Shown one piece after another: positions 41,609 to 52,556 of a stretch of DNA of 64,000 bases. The position numbers and the translations under genes were made by a program. The stretch's first letter is position 1. The number at the start of each line of letters is the position of its first letter. The notes beneath the pieces were generated by a model. That model was given only the letters and a program-made list of their open reading frames with translations. It ran no database searches and was not told where the DNA came from. Source of the DNA: Microbacterium trichothecenolyticum (GTDB taxonomy: Bacteria > Actinomycetota > Actinomycetes > Actinomycetales > Microbacteriaceae); contig NZ_JYJA01000030.1 in assembly GCF_000956465.1 (NCBI RefSeq), forward strand, positions 90,949 through 154,948, written 5' to 3'.

Positions 41609-43287
41609 GCGCGTCGCGACTGTCGTTCGACGACCTCGAGCTCCGCTTCGACCCCGAGCAGGACGGGACGTACCGCGTCGTCGTCACATCGAGCGACGGC
41701 CCCGCCGCCACGGGCACGTTCTCGATTCCCTTCACGAGCGAGGAGCTTCATGCGTTCGTGCAGCGGGTCGGCCTCGTCCGCAGCCGAAGCACCGTCGTCG
41801 ACCGGGACGCCGAGATGCGCGCGTTCGGGGCCCGACTGTTCGACGCCGTCATGACCGACCGCGTCGGCTCGCTCTACCAGGCGGCGCAGTCGAGGGCGGA
41901 TACGAAAGACGATCGGGGGATGCGGCTGACCCTCCGCCTCTCGGGGGCCCCTGAGCTCATGCGGCTTCCGTGGGAGCTGATGTACCGGCATCCGCGATTC
42001 ATCGCCCAGTCGGAGCGGACCCCGCTCGTCCGCACCCTCGATCTCCCGTCGGCGCACAAGCCACCTCCGCTCACCGGGCCGCTGCGGATCCTCGGGATCA
42101 TCAGCCACCCCGCCGGCTACGCAGAGCTCGACTCCGAACGCGAACGTCGCAATCTCGAGCAGGCGATCGAGCCTCTGACGAGCCGGGGGCGTGCAGAGCT
42201 CACGTGGCTGGACCGCGCGACGATCGCCGATCTGGAGCAGCGGATCGCCGAGCCCGACGACATCCACGTGCTGCACTACATCGGACACGGGGCATACGAC
42301 GAGGCGACGGATGCCGGCATCCTCGTACTCGAGACCGCGCAAGGGCGCGCCGACGACGTGAGCGGCCAGCGCCTCGGCACGATGCTCCAGGACGAGAGAA
42401 GTCTTCGGCTCGTCGTGCTCAATTCGTGCGAGGGCGCCCGCACCTCGGTCGTCGACCCGTTCTCAGGCGTCGCGACGCGTCTGCTGGAGTTCGACATTCC
42501 GGCGGTCGTCGGCATGCAGTTCGAGATCACCGACGCGGCTGCCATCGCCTTCAGCCGGAGCCTCTACACGGGCATCGCCAACGGCGCCTCGATCGACGCG
42601 GCGATCGGGCCGGCGCGCCGCGCGATCGACGCGGCCGCAAGCAGTTCCGAGATCGGCACCCCGGTGCTGTTCCTGCGCAGCAAGGAGACCCGTCTGTTCG
42701 ACGGCGCCGCCCCGGTCGCGGATCCACCCGCGCCGACCCCACCGGAGCCCGCCCCGCCGCAGGACTTCTCCCCGGGCGGCGGCTCCGGTTCCGCCGGCGG
42801 CTCCGGTTCCGGCACACCGCCGCGCCCCGTTCCTCCGCCGGCACCGTCACCGCCCGTGCTCCCGCCGTCCCCCACCGGCGGCGGCCGCACGACCCCGCCT
42901 ACACCGGGGCCCGTCCGTGCTCTCTGGGCAGTCGTCGCCGTACTCGCGGTGGGTGTGGTTGTCTTCTTCGGCTCTCTCGTCGTCCAGAACGTGTTCGGGG
43001 TGGATCTGCCGTGGATCCCGGGCACCCCCGGCAACTCGCGGGTCACGCCGACGGATGACACACCACCCGACGAGGTGCCCACGGAGGGCACGGTGCCCGA
43101 CGTCACGGGGTCCGCTGTCGACTTCGCCTTCAACACGCTCCGCGAGGCCGGGTTCGTCAACATCGCCGCCGAATACGTCGAGTCCGACCAGACAGGCAAC
43201 ACCGTCGTCTCGACGAACCCACCGGCCGGCACCACCCTGGGCTTCGACCAGGTGATCACGGTGCAGGTCTCGAACGGCTTCGGCTGA
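41605..43287 (+). CDS. CHAT-domain protease fused to a transmembrane segment and a PASTA domain
   Basis: This 560-residue protein has a CHAT (caspase-like) domain over about residues 90-360. The His-Cys dyad is visible: His228 in HYIGHG and Cys275 in VLNSCEGAR. A Pro/Gly/Ser-rich linker (about 375-430), one membrane helix (about 437-460, LWAVVAVLAVGVVVFFG) and an extracellular PASTA domain (about 492-560, VPDVTGSAVDFAFNTLREAG, then the NPPAGT motif) follow. PASTA domains bind cell-wall material in Ser/Thr kinases; CHAT domains act as proteases in cell-death and defence systems. ATG at 41605 has GGGGAGAG upstream. No substrate gene is evident nearby. Confidence 0.82.
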   Translation: MSASRLSFDDLELRFDPEQDGTYRVVVTSSDGPAATGTFSIPFTSEELHAFVQRVGLVRSRSTVVDRDAEMRAFGARLFDAVMTDRVGSLYQAAQSRADTKDDRGMRLTLRLSGAPELMRLPWELMYRHPRFIAQSERTPLVRTLDLPSAHKPPPLTGPLRILGIISHPAGYAELDSERERRNLEQAIEPLTSRGRAELTWLDRATIADLEQRIAEPDDIHVLHYIGHGAYDEATDAGILVLETAQGRADDVSGQRLGTMLQDERSLRLVVLNSCEGARTSVVDPFSGVATRLLEFDIPAVVGMQFEITDAAAIAFSRSLYTGIANGASIDAAIGPARRAIDAAASSSEIGTPVLFLRSKETRLFDGAAPVADPPAPTPPEPAPPQDFSPGGGSGSAGGSGSGTPPRPVPPPAPSPPVLPPSPTGGGRTTPPTPGPVRALWAVVAVLAVGVVVFFGSLVVQNVFGVDLPWIPGTPGNSRVTPTDDTPPDEVPTEGTVPDVTGSAVDFAFNTLREAGFVNIAAEYVESDQTGNTVVSTNPPAGTTLGFDQVITVQVSNGFG

Positions 43288-43389
43288 CCGGACGACGCCC
43301 CGACGCCCCGACGCCCGCGGCGGCAGGTGACCCCTCACAGGCGCCCTGACGGGCACTCGCAGAGCCTGTCACCGCGGCATCCTGCGACG

Positions 43390-43395
43390 TAGCGT
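43390..43395 (+). promoter_or_regulatory. -10 element of a leaderless transcript
   Basis: TAGCGT ends 6 bases before ATG 43402. No ribosome site is clear in between. Confidence 0.5.
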
Positions 43396-43401
43396 GGAGT
43401 C

Positions 43402-44298
43402 ATGGCTGACATCCGCGCCGAAGTCAAGGAGTTCCTGAGCTCCCGCCGCGCCCGGCTCACTCCGGAGCAGGCGGGGCTGCCCGCGTTCGGCGGCAACCGC
43501 CGGGTCGCCGGCCTCCGCCGCGAAGAAGTGGCGATGCTGTCGGGAGTCTCCGTCGACTACTACGTGCGCCTGGAGCGCGGCAATCTCGCCGGCGCGTCGG
43601 AGGGCGTGCTCGACGCCGTCGCCCGCACGCTGCAGCTCGACGAGGCCGAGCGCGAGTATCTGTTCGACCTCGCGCGCGCCGCCGGCCCCGGGCGCAAGCC
43701 CGCTCGCCGCCCGTCGGCGACGGTCAGACCGGCCGTCCAGCAGGTGCTGGACGCATTCACCGAGGCTCCGGCCTGGGTGCGCAACGGCCGCCACGACATC
43801 CTCGCGGCGAACCTGCTCGCCCGCGCCCTCTACTCCCCCGTGTTCGACGATCCCAGACGTCCCGTGAACACGACGCGGTTCGCGTACCTGAACCCCGCGG
43901 CCCGCCAGTTCTGGCGGGACTACGACCAGATCACGCATGATTCCGCGGCGATGCTGCGCATGGAGGCGGGGCGCAACCCGCACGACCCCGACCTCATCCG
44001 CCTCGTCGGCGAGCTGTCGACGCAGAGCGAGCTGTTCCGCGACCGCTGGGCCTCGCGCGACGTGAAGTTCCACCGCAGCGGCCTCAAGCGTCTCCACCAC
44101 CCCGTGGTCGGCGACCTCGAGCTGAACTACGAGTCGATGGACCTGCCCAGCGAACCCGGACTCGTGCTGAACGTGTACACCGCCCCGGCGAACTCCGCCT
44201 CGGCCGATGCGCTCAAGCTCCTGGCCTCGTGGGCGGCCACTCAATCCGCGGAGTTCGCGGCCTACGACGCGTCCGCCACCGCGGCCGCTGCTCGCTGA
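43402..44298 (+). CDS. XRE-family regulator with MmyB-like ligand-binding domain
   Basis: This 298-residue protein has an N-terminal helix-turn-helix (GLRREEVAMLSGVSVDYYVRLERG, here described by its core VAMLSGVSVDYYVRLE) and a C-terminal MmyB/MLTR-type PAS-like domain (LDAFTEAPAWVRNGRHDILAA region; NYESMDLPSEPGLVLNVYTA near the end). Such proteins bind fatty-acyl-like ligands and often regulate adjacent dehydrogenases or reductases. It converges on the DUF2255-cupin-aldo/keto reductase group, which could be its target, although it is not divergent from it. Confidence 0.88.
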   Translation: MADIRAEVKEFLSSRRARLTPEQAGLPAFGGNRRVAGLRREEVAMLSGVSVDYYVRLERGNLAGASEGVLDAVARTLQLDEAEREYLFDLARAAGPGRKPARRPSATVRPAVQQVLDAFTEAPAWVRNGRHDILAANLLARALYSPVFDDPRRPVNTTRFAYLNPAARQFWRDYDQITHDSAAMLRMEAGRNPHDPDLIRLVGELSTQSELFRDRWASRDVKFHRSGLKRLHHPVVGDLELNYESMDLPSEPGLVLNVYTAPANSASADALKLLASWAATQSAEFAAYDASATAAAAR

Positions 44299-44362
44299 GC
44301 AAGGGCCACCGCCGACGCGGGGTTCGGCGCCGCCGCGAGGGCGCGGCCGCTTCGACCCGCGA

Positions 44363-44737
44363 TCAGGCCGGCATCACGAGCAGGGTCGTGCTCGCAGCAT
44401 CCGTTCCGGTGATCGCGCCGACGGGACCAGGCCCGTAGCGGTCGTACTTCGCGTGCAGGGCGGCGTCGACGGCGGGCGCCACCGCCTCGTCGGCCGGCTC
44501 GAAGGTCACGTCCTTCGAGACGCCGCCCGCCGTCACACGGCCGGTGCCCGAACGCAGCGCTCGGCGGAACCATCCGTTCTCGGGGCCGTGCGCCGACCGG
44601 ATGTAGAGGGCATCGCCGACGGCTGCATGCCAGATCGTGACGGCGGGGCGCAGCGTCCCGTCGGGCCGCCGCGACGAGATGCGCAGCTCGGTGGCCGCGC
44701 CGATGCGGCGCAGCTCCATCGCATCCCAGGCGGTCAC
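44363..44737 (-). CDS. DUF2255 family protein
   Basis: This 124-residue protein matches DUF2255: ELRRIGAATELRISSRRPDG, TIWHAAVGDALYIRSAHGP, WFRRAL, and YGPGPVGAITG. The fold resembles split-barrel flavin-binding proteins that modify small molecules, but no activity is established. GTG at 44737 overlaps the cupin stop (GTGA), so the two are coupled. Confidence 0.82.
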   Translation of the reverse strand: MTAWDAMELRRIGAATELRISSRRPDGTLRPAVTIWHAAVGDALYIRSAHGPENGWFRRALRSGTGRVTAGGVSKDVTFEPADEAVAPAVDAALHAKYDRYGPGPVGAITGTDAASTTLLVMPA

Positions 44738-45153
44738 GACGCGCCTCCCGAGGGGTACTCGGCCTCGGTGAGCTTGTCGCCCCACTGCGTCTCAGGCTCG
44801 GCGGCGTCGGGGGCGGGCGCCTCCCAGAGAGCGAGGTGGCACATGAACTGGTCGGCGGCGGCGCCGTGCCAGTGCCACTCGCCCGCCGGCGTGTACACGG
44901 TGTCGCCGGGGCGCAGCTCGATCAGCTCCTCGCCGCGCGTCTGCACCCAGCCCACGCCCTCCGTCACATGAAGCGTCTGCCCCACCGCGTGCCGGTGCCA
45001 GGCCGTGTGTGCGCCGGGCGTGAACCGCACCAGATTCAAGCGTGTGCGCGACGGCTCCTCACCGCGGTAGTACGCGTTGAAGTAGACGTCGCCGCTGAAC
45101 CACTCGGCGGGTCCCTTGACCGTCGCGGCCTGCGGCTGCCTGCTCGTGCTCAT
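44734..45153 (-). CDS. Cupin-domain protein (quercetinase/carboxymuconolactone-associated type)
   Basis: This 139-residue single-domain cupin has the metal motifs WHRHAVGQTLHVTEGVGWV and PGDTVYTPAGEWHWHGA with the expected His and Glu ligands. Proteins of this type often accompany aldo/keto reductases. AAGGGAG lies upstream of the ATG. It is the middle gene of a three-gene leftward group (reductase, cupin, DUF2255). Confidence 0.82.
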   Translation of the reverse strand: MSTSRQPQAATVKGPAEWFSGDVYFNAYYRGEEPSRTRLNLVRFTPGAHTAWHRHAVGQTLHVTEGVGWVQTRGEELIELRPGDTVYTPAGEWHWHGAAADQFMCHLALWEAPAPDAAEPETQWGDKLTEAEYPSGGAS

Positions 45154-45167
45154 CGTGCGCTCCCTTC

Positions 45168-47916
<2,749 letters not shown>

Positions 47917-47929
47917 CGCAGTCCCTTCC

Positions 47930-48277
47930 TCAGCGGTGGATCAGCTCGCGCCAGTCGGCCGGGACACGGCCTTCCGGCCCCGGCGACGGCTGCGTGTCGG
48001 GCCGCGACTCGGGCGGAGAGAGCCGTGGCCCGTCGACGTAGTCCTCGCCGACGTAGTCCCAGAACCATTCCTCTCCCGGCTCGAAGCTGCGGACGTACCG
48101 GTGACCGGTCGCGCGGAAGTGCGCCGTCGCGTGCTGCGCGGGCGAGGTGTCGCAGCACCGCACATCGCCGCATACCGCGCAGCGCCGCAGGTGCACCCAC
48201 CATCCGCCCACGTCGTCGCAGTCGGCGCAGCCCTCACCCGAGGGCGGCACGGTGGGGTCGATCTCGCTCAGGCTCAT
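47930..48277 (-). CDS. UBP-type zinc-finger protein
   Basis: This 115-residue protein has a bacterial UBP-type zinc finger: CADC, then WVHLRRCAVCGDVRCCD, followed by HATAHFRATGH, giving four to six Cys and three His ligands. In eukaryotes this finger binds the ubiquitin C-terminus; bacterial versions are widespread with unknown targets. GAGAGG lies upstream of the ATG. It is co-transcribed with the cNMP-binding flavoprotein that follows. Confidence 0.85.
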   Translation of the reverse strand: MSLSEIDPTVPPSGEGCADCDDVGGWWVHLRRCAVCGDVRCCDTSPAQHATAHFRATGHRYVRSFEPGEEWFWDYVGEDYVDGPRLSPPESRPDTQPSPGPEGRVPADWRELIHR

Positions 48278-48346
48278 GCGCCTGCCTCTCGTCGCTCGCG
48301 TTCCGTCGGTGCGATGCTAACGCGCCAGGGCGGGAGCGGGGTCGGT

Positions 48347-48352
48347 TAGAGT
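48347..48352 (+). promoter_or_regulatory. -10 element of a leaderless transcript
   Basis: TAGAGT ends 7 bases before ATG 48360 with no ribosome site. Confidence 0.5.
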
Positions 48353-48359
48353 GGCCGCG

Positions 48360-49121
48360 ATGATCGAGGTCGCCGAAGGAGTGCTCGTCGCCACGAGCCG
48401 CGTGATGTCGACGACCTCGACCGTGCTGTGCCGCGACGGCGAGGCACTCCTCGTCGATCCGGCGTGGATGCCCGACGAGCTGGACGCCATCGCCGATGAG
48501 CTCGACGCACGCGGTCTCCGCGTCATCGGAGGCTTCGCCACCCACGCCCACCACGACCACCTGCTGTGGCACCCGCGCTTCGGCTCCGCGCCCCGCTCGG
48601 CGTCGGAGGCGACGGCGGCGCTCGCGCGCGATGAGCGGGAGGCTCTCGTCGCCGCACTCGGAGCCGATTTCCCGGCCGAGCTGGCGCAGCTGATGGGTCG
48701 TGTGGACGGCACGGATGCTGCGATCCCGCCCTCGTCCGTTCCTCGAGGCTTCGCCCCCGAGCTGGTGGTGCACGACGGCCACGCTCCCGGACACACCGCC
48801 GTGTGGCTGCGCGAACAGCGGGTGCTGATCGCCGGCGACATGCTCAGCGACCTCGAGCTGCCGCTCCCGTTCGACCCCGACGACCTGCCGACGTACCTCG
48901 CGGCGCTCGACCTGCTCGCACCGCTCGCCGCCCAGGCCGACGTCGTGATCCCGGGCCACGGCACGCCCGGCTCCGACGCTGTCCGGCGCCTCGACGCGGA
49001 TCGCCGCTACCTCGACGATGTGGTCGCCGGGCGCCGGCCGGATGACCCGCGCCTCGCGAACCCGGGGATGACGGAGGAGTACGAGCGCCTCAAGGTCCTG
49101 GTCGCCACCGCGGGCTCCTGA
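48360..49121 (+). CDS. Metallo-beta-lactamase-fold hydrolase
   Basis: This 253-residue protein has the fold's metal signature THAHHDH (residues about 61-67), HAPGHT, GDMLSD and PGHG. Members hydrolyse thioesters, lactones, phosphodiesters and similar; the substrate here is not evident. I favour the ATG at 48360 over the GTG at 48351 because TAGAGT stands 7 bases before it, indicating a leaderless message; no ribosome site supports either. Confidence 0.85.
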   Translation: MIEVAEGVLVATSRVMSTTSTVLCRDGEALLVDPAWMPDELDAIADELDARGLRVIGGFATHAHHDHLLWHPRFGSAPRSASEATAALARDEREALVAALGADFPAELAQLMGRVDGTDAAIPPSSVPRGFAPELVVHDGHAPGHTAVWLREQRVLIAGDMLSDLELPLPFDPDDLPTYLAALDLLAPLAAQADVVIPGHGTPGSDAVRRLDADRRYLDDVVAGRRPDDPRLANPGMTEEYERLKVLVATAGS

Positions 49122-49124
49122 TCC

Positions 49125-50318
49125 TCAGGCCTCCTCGACCAGGACCGGCGCGGCGCGCCTCCCCCCGATGAGCGGCGCGACCATCGCGGCGATGACGACG
49201 AACACGAGCGGGATCAGGAGTGCGGCGCGCAATCCGTACTCGTCCCCGACGAAGCCCAGCGCGGGCGGTCCGACGAGGAAGGCGACGTAGCCGGCCGTCG
49301 CCACGAGCGACACGCGTGCCGCCGAGTCCGGCCCTGAGTCGCCGGCCGCGCTGATCGCGACCGGGAACCCGAGCGAGGCGCCCAGTCCCCACAGCAGCAC
49401 CGCGGCGGCGGCCACGACCTGGCTGTCCACGAAGATCACGAGCGCGAGGCCGACGGCGGCGAAGACGCCGCTGGCGCAGAGCACGGCCGGGCGGCCGAAC
49501 CGCTCGATGAACCAGCCGCCGGCGAAGCGGCCGATCGTCATCGCGGCCGCGAAGACGGCGTAGATCGTCGAGCCGAGGGCGGGATCGAACCCGTGGCCGT
49601 CGACCATCACCAGCGGGAGCCAGTCGTTGGCGGTTCCCTCGGCGAGCGCCATCGCCAGGATGATCACGCCGATCAGCAGCAGGCGGGAGTCCTTCCAGAG
49701 CGCGCGACGGTCCTCGCGCACCGTCGTCGTCTCGCCGCCGTATGCGCGACCGGTGTGGGGCGGCAGCGCGGGCACCGCCAGCACGACGGCGACCAGCGAC
49801 GCCGCCCCGACGAGCACGAGGTGCCAGACCACCGGGAATGCGGCGGCCGTGGCCACGATGCCGACCACGGCGCCGACGACGGTGCCGAGGCTGAAGCATC
49901 CGTGCAATGTCGGCAGGAAGGAGCGTTCGGTGACGCGCTCGACGTCCGCACCCTCGATGTTCATCGCCACCTCGCCGCCGCCCATGCCTGCGCCGAAGAG
50001 GAAGAGTCCGGCGGCCACGGCGAACGGGGCCCCGGTGGCTGCGCCGATGCCGATGAGGGGCATGCTGAGCACGATTCCGGCGGCGCCGACGGCGATCACC
50101 GGGCGCGCGCCCAGCCGCGCGACGAGTGCCCCGGAGGAGAGGATGCCGATCATCGAGCCGAGCGAGAGGCCGAACAGCACCAGCCCCATCTCGGCGGTCG
50201 ATGCCCCGAGCAGATCACGGATGTCGGGAGTGCGCGTCACCCACGACGCGATCGCGACGCCCGGGACGAAGAAGAGCGTCGCGAGGGCGAGACGGCGCGC
50301 GCGGAGAGACGTGGGCAT
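49125..50318 (-). CDS. MFS transporter controlled by a divergent TetR regulator
   Basis: This 397-residue membrane protein has about 12 helices and MFS motifs (GALVARLGARPVIAVGA; RFAGGWFIERFGRPAVL). It resembles sugar- or drug-type permeases of the YbjJ kind. ATG at 50318 has AAAGGA 5 bases upstream; the ATG at 50324 directly abuts that site. Its promoter region overlaps two palindromic operators shared with the divergent TetR gene, so it is probably repressed by TetR and released by its substrate. Confidence 0.87.
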   Translation of the reverse strand: MPTSLRARRLALATLFFVPGVAIASWVTRTPDIRDLLGASTAEMGLVLFGLSLGSMIGILSSGALVARLGARPVIAVGAAGIVLSMPLIGIGAATGAPFAVAAGLFLFGAGMGGGEVAMNIEGADVERVTERSFLPTLHGCFSLGTVVGAVVGIVATAAAFPVVWHLVLVGAASLVAVVLAVPALPPHTGRAYGGETTTVREDRRALWKDSRLLLIGVIILAMALAEGTANDWLPLVMVDGHGFDPALGSTIYAVFAAAMTIGRFAGGWFIERFGRPAVLCASGVFAAVGLALVIFVDSQVVAAAAVLLWGLGASLGFPVAISAAGDSGPDSAARVSLVATAGYVAFLVGPPALGFVGDEYGLRAALLIPLVFVVIAAMVAPLIGGRRAAPVLVEEA

Positions 50319-50334
50319 CGGCATCCTTTAAGTA

Positions 50335-50371
50335 TGTACGATCGTACACAAGCGATCTGTACTATCGTACA
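50335..50371. promoter_or_regulatory. Twin palindromic TetR operators
   Basis: TGTACGATCGTACA (50335-50348, perfect palindrome) and TGTACTATCGTACA (50358-50371) differ at one base and are 23 bp apart centre to centre. They lie between the divergent MFS and TetR genes. Confidence 0.75.
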
Positions 50372-50403
50372 CAACTGTTGATCGCGACGAGATGAGGTTT
50401 CGG

Positions 50404-50970
50404 ATGGTCGCACGCGGCGCCAACGACCCGGACCGACGCGAGCGGATCGTCGCGGCGGCGCTCGAGGTGATCGGCGAGCGCGGCGTGCACCAGACCAGCC
50501 ACCGCGTCATCGCTGCACGGGCGGGGGTGCCACTCGGCTCCCTCACCTACTACTTCGACGGATTGTCCGACATCGTCGAGCAGGCGTTCGCCTCGCTGGC
50601 GGCCCGCATGGCGCAGCAGTACCGCGCCAGTCTCGAGAGCGCGCAGTCCCGCGATGAGGCATGCGCGGCGGTGGTCGACCTGATCTGCGGGTCGTACGCG
50701 ACGACCGACGAGGTGCGCGCGCTCTTCGAGATGTACTCGTTCGGCAACTACGACGCGAAGGTGCACGACCTCTGCCGCGACTGGCTGCTCGTGAGCCGCG
50801 CGAGCCTCGGCCTGCACTTCACCGAGCCGACCGCCCGCGCTCTCGACGCGCTCGTAGAGGCCTTCCCGATGCACCAGGCGTGGGAGGGTGAGCCGCTCGA
50901 CCGCGACTACGTCGCGGCGGTCGTGCAGGCGCTCGTGGACCGGTTCGAGCCGGCACGCGACGTCGTCTGA
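50404..50970 (+). CDS. TetR-family transcriptional regulator
   Basis: This 188-residue protein has the TetR helix-turn-helix (IVAAALEVIGERGVHQTS, HRVIAARAGVPLGSLTYYF) and a variable C-terminal ligand domain. ATG at 50404 has GAGG 6 bases upstream and is preferred over ATG 50392. It is divergent from the MFS gene with twin operators between them. Confidence 0.88.
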   Translation: MVARGANDPDRRERIVAAALEVIGERGVHQTSHRVIAARAGVPLGSLTYYFDGLSDIVEQAFASLAARMAQQYRASLESAQSRDEACAAVVDLICGSYATTDEVRALFEMYSFGNYDAKVHDLCRDWLLVSRASLGLHFTEPTARALDALVEAFPMHQAWEGEPLDRDYVAAVVQALVDRFEPARDVV

Positions 50971-50980
50971 TCTCGCCGGG

Positions 50981-51853
50981 TCAATCGAGCTCGATCGCGG
51001 TGTCGCGCGGGTAGATGCCGCCGGCGAGCTTCACGAGCTGGGCGTGGGCGTACTCGCACACGAGCGCGTGCCGGTAGACCATGCGCGGAACGTCGACGTT
51101 CGAGTCCATCCACAGGCTCATGCCGGCGAGCTTCCAGTGGCGGAACGTGTCGTCGCCGGTGACGAGGGCGAGGATCTCGAGGAACGAGTCGTCGAACCGG
51201 ATCGAGTGCACCGCCCGCCGGTACTCCTCCACGGTGAGCGCCATCGAGAAGGGGATGTTCATGAAGCACAGCGCGGTCTGGATGTCGAGCCGAAGGTAGC
51301 GTCGGCGCCGGCGTTCGGCGTCGAGGGGCGGGATGTCGAGCTGCGCGAAGTCGAGCGTCTGCGGCCGCGTGAGCGGAACACCGTCGAGGGCGATCAGGAC
51401 GTCGTACACATTAACGTCGTGCTCGACGACGGCCGAGTCGCCCAGCCCTGCGAGGGTCTCCGGCCGGAGGGTCACCGGTGCCATGTCGACCGCGGTGTTG
51501 CGGATGATGAAGTTCACCAGGTTCGTCTCGACCACGAAGTGCCGGATCAGCAGCTCGACCGCGCCCGGCGAGACGAAGCGCCGAAGGAACCAGACGCACA
51601 GCGCATCCATCGTGCTCAGCGGCATCCATCGGAAGGGCAGCACGCGCTTCACGATCGAGATCACCGCGACGAGCACGCGGGAGACGATCCGCGCGATCGG
51701 GTAGAGCCAGCGCCGAGACAGGCGTCGCTGGTCGTTGATGATCTGACGCACCAGCGCACGGTCCAGCGGCACCGAGGGATCCGCGTACACCGCCTCCCAC
51801 ATGCTCGGGTCGGAGCGCACGAACTCCGGCATGCTCGGTCGCGGCGCCGCCAC
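50981..51853 (-). CDS. Unrecognised protein, third gene of the KAS III operon
   Basis: This 290-residue protein matches no family I can name with confidence; it resembles an uncharacterised group found beside haem-oxygenase-like oxidases. GTG at 51853 is one base after the oxidase stop. Features: a hydrophobic-basic stretch near residues 50-75 (IARIVSRVLVAVISIVKRVLPF) that could be a membrane-associated helix, a conserved-looking HFVVETNLVNF, and a C-terminal segment rich in Trp and Met (HWKLAGMSLWMDSN). There is no signal peptide. Coupling to the other two genes implies a shared pathway, perhaps as an acyl-binding, membrane or transfer component. Confidence 0.65.
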   Translation of the reverse strand: MAAPRPSMPEFVRSDPSMWEAVYADPSVPLDRALVRQIINDQRRLSRRWLYPIARIVSRVLVAVISIVKRVLPFRWMPLSTMDALCVWFLRRFVSPGAVELLIRHFVVETNLVNFIIRNTAVDMAPVTLRPETLAGLGDSAVVEHDVNVYDVLIALDGVPLTRPQTLDFAQLDIPPLDAERRRRRYLRLDIQTALCFMNIPFSMALTVEEYRRAVHSIRFDDSFLEILALVTGDDTFRHWKLAGMSLWMDSNVDVPRMVYRHALVCEYAHAQLVKLAGGIYPRDTAIELD

Positions 51854-51854
51854 G

Positions 51855-52556
51855 TCAGCGGTCCAGTTCCTCGAGCTGCAGCGCGTACAGGCGCGCCACC
51901 ACCTGCGCGCAGCGGACGATGTCGTCGGCATCGCGGTCGTCGATGATGCCGGAGGTCAGGATCGCCTCCATGTCCCCGGTGTGCGCGGCGTCGGCATCCT
52001 GGTGATAGCGCATGAAATGCACCTGGCTGTCGGCGAGACCGAGCACCTCCTGGAACCGCGCCGCCCATCCCGCCGCGCGCTTCGCGCCCAGGCCCTCGAT
52101 GATGAACATCGCGCCCAGCAGCCCGACGGGGTTCGGCTGACCCGCATAGTGGAACATGTAAGCCGACAGGGCCTCGGACCCGATGTTCTTGCGTCCGCGG
52201 CGGAGCTCCTCGAGCGAGCCGCCGATCGCGACGTAGTCGCGCTCGAGCATCAGGTAGTCCCGGTGCTCCTCCTCGGCATGGCGGATCGCGGCCGCGCGCA
52301 GCTCGAAATGCTCGATGTCGAAGCTGGACGCCGCCCGCGAGATCCAGGGCGACCCGTCGACCACCTGCTGACGCAGGTTGAACAGCAGACGTCGGTAGTC
52401 CTCGAGCGTCACCGTTCCGTCGGCGAGGCGCTGCAGGATGGGCACCCGGTCCAGCCGGTCTTCGAGCTCGACCCAGACCTCCGCCAGGCGCTCGAACAGC
52501 GTCCCGGCGCCGTCCTCGGGGGCGATGCCGGCGGCGACGGTCGTGGTGCTGCTCAT
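51855..52556 (-). CDS. Haem-oxygenase-like putative diiron oxidase (HDO family)
   Basis: This 233-residue all-helical protein belongs to the haem-oxygenase-like superfamily that includes TenA and the HDO enzymes UndA, BesC and SznF. Candidate metal ligands are visible in DIEHFELRAAAIRHAEEEH (His83, Glu85, His93, Glu97, His98) and in FIIEGLG (Glu154) with VHFMRYHQDADAAH (His180, His185, Asp187, His192). HDOs use a transient diiron centre to oxidise amino acids or fatty acids. Its ATG overlaps the KAS III stop (ATGA). Which small molecule it oxidises cannot be read from sequence; a beta-keto-acyl product is a reasonable guess from context. Confidence 0.75.
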   Translation of the reverse strand: MSSTTTVAAGIAPEDGAGTLFERLAEVWVELEDRLDRVPILQRLADGTVTLEDYRRLLFNLRQQVVDGSPWISRAASSFDIEHFELRAAAIRHAEEEHRDYLMLERDYVAIGGSLEELRRGRKNIGSEALSAYMFHYAGQPNPVGLLGAMFIIEGLGAKRAAGWAARFQEVLGLADSQVHFMRYHQDADAAHTGDMEAILTSGIIDDRDADDIVRCAQVVARLYALQLEELDR

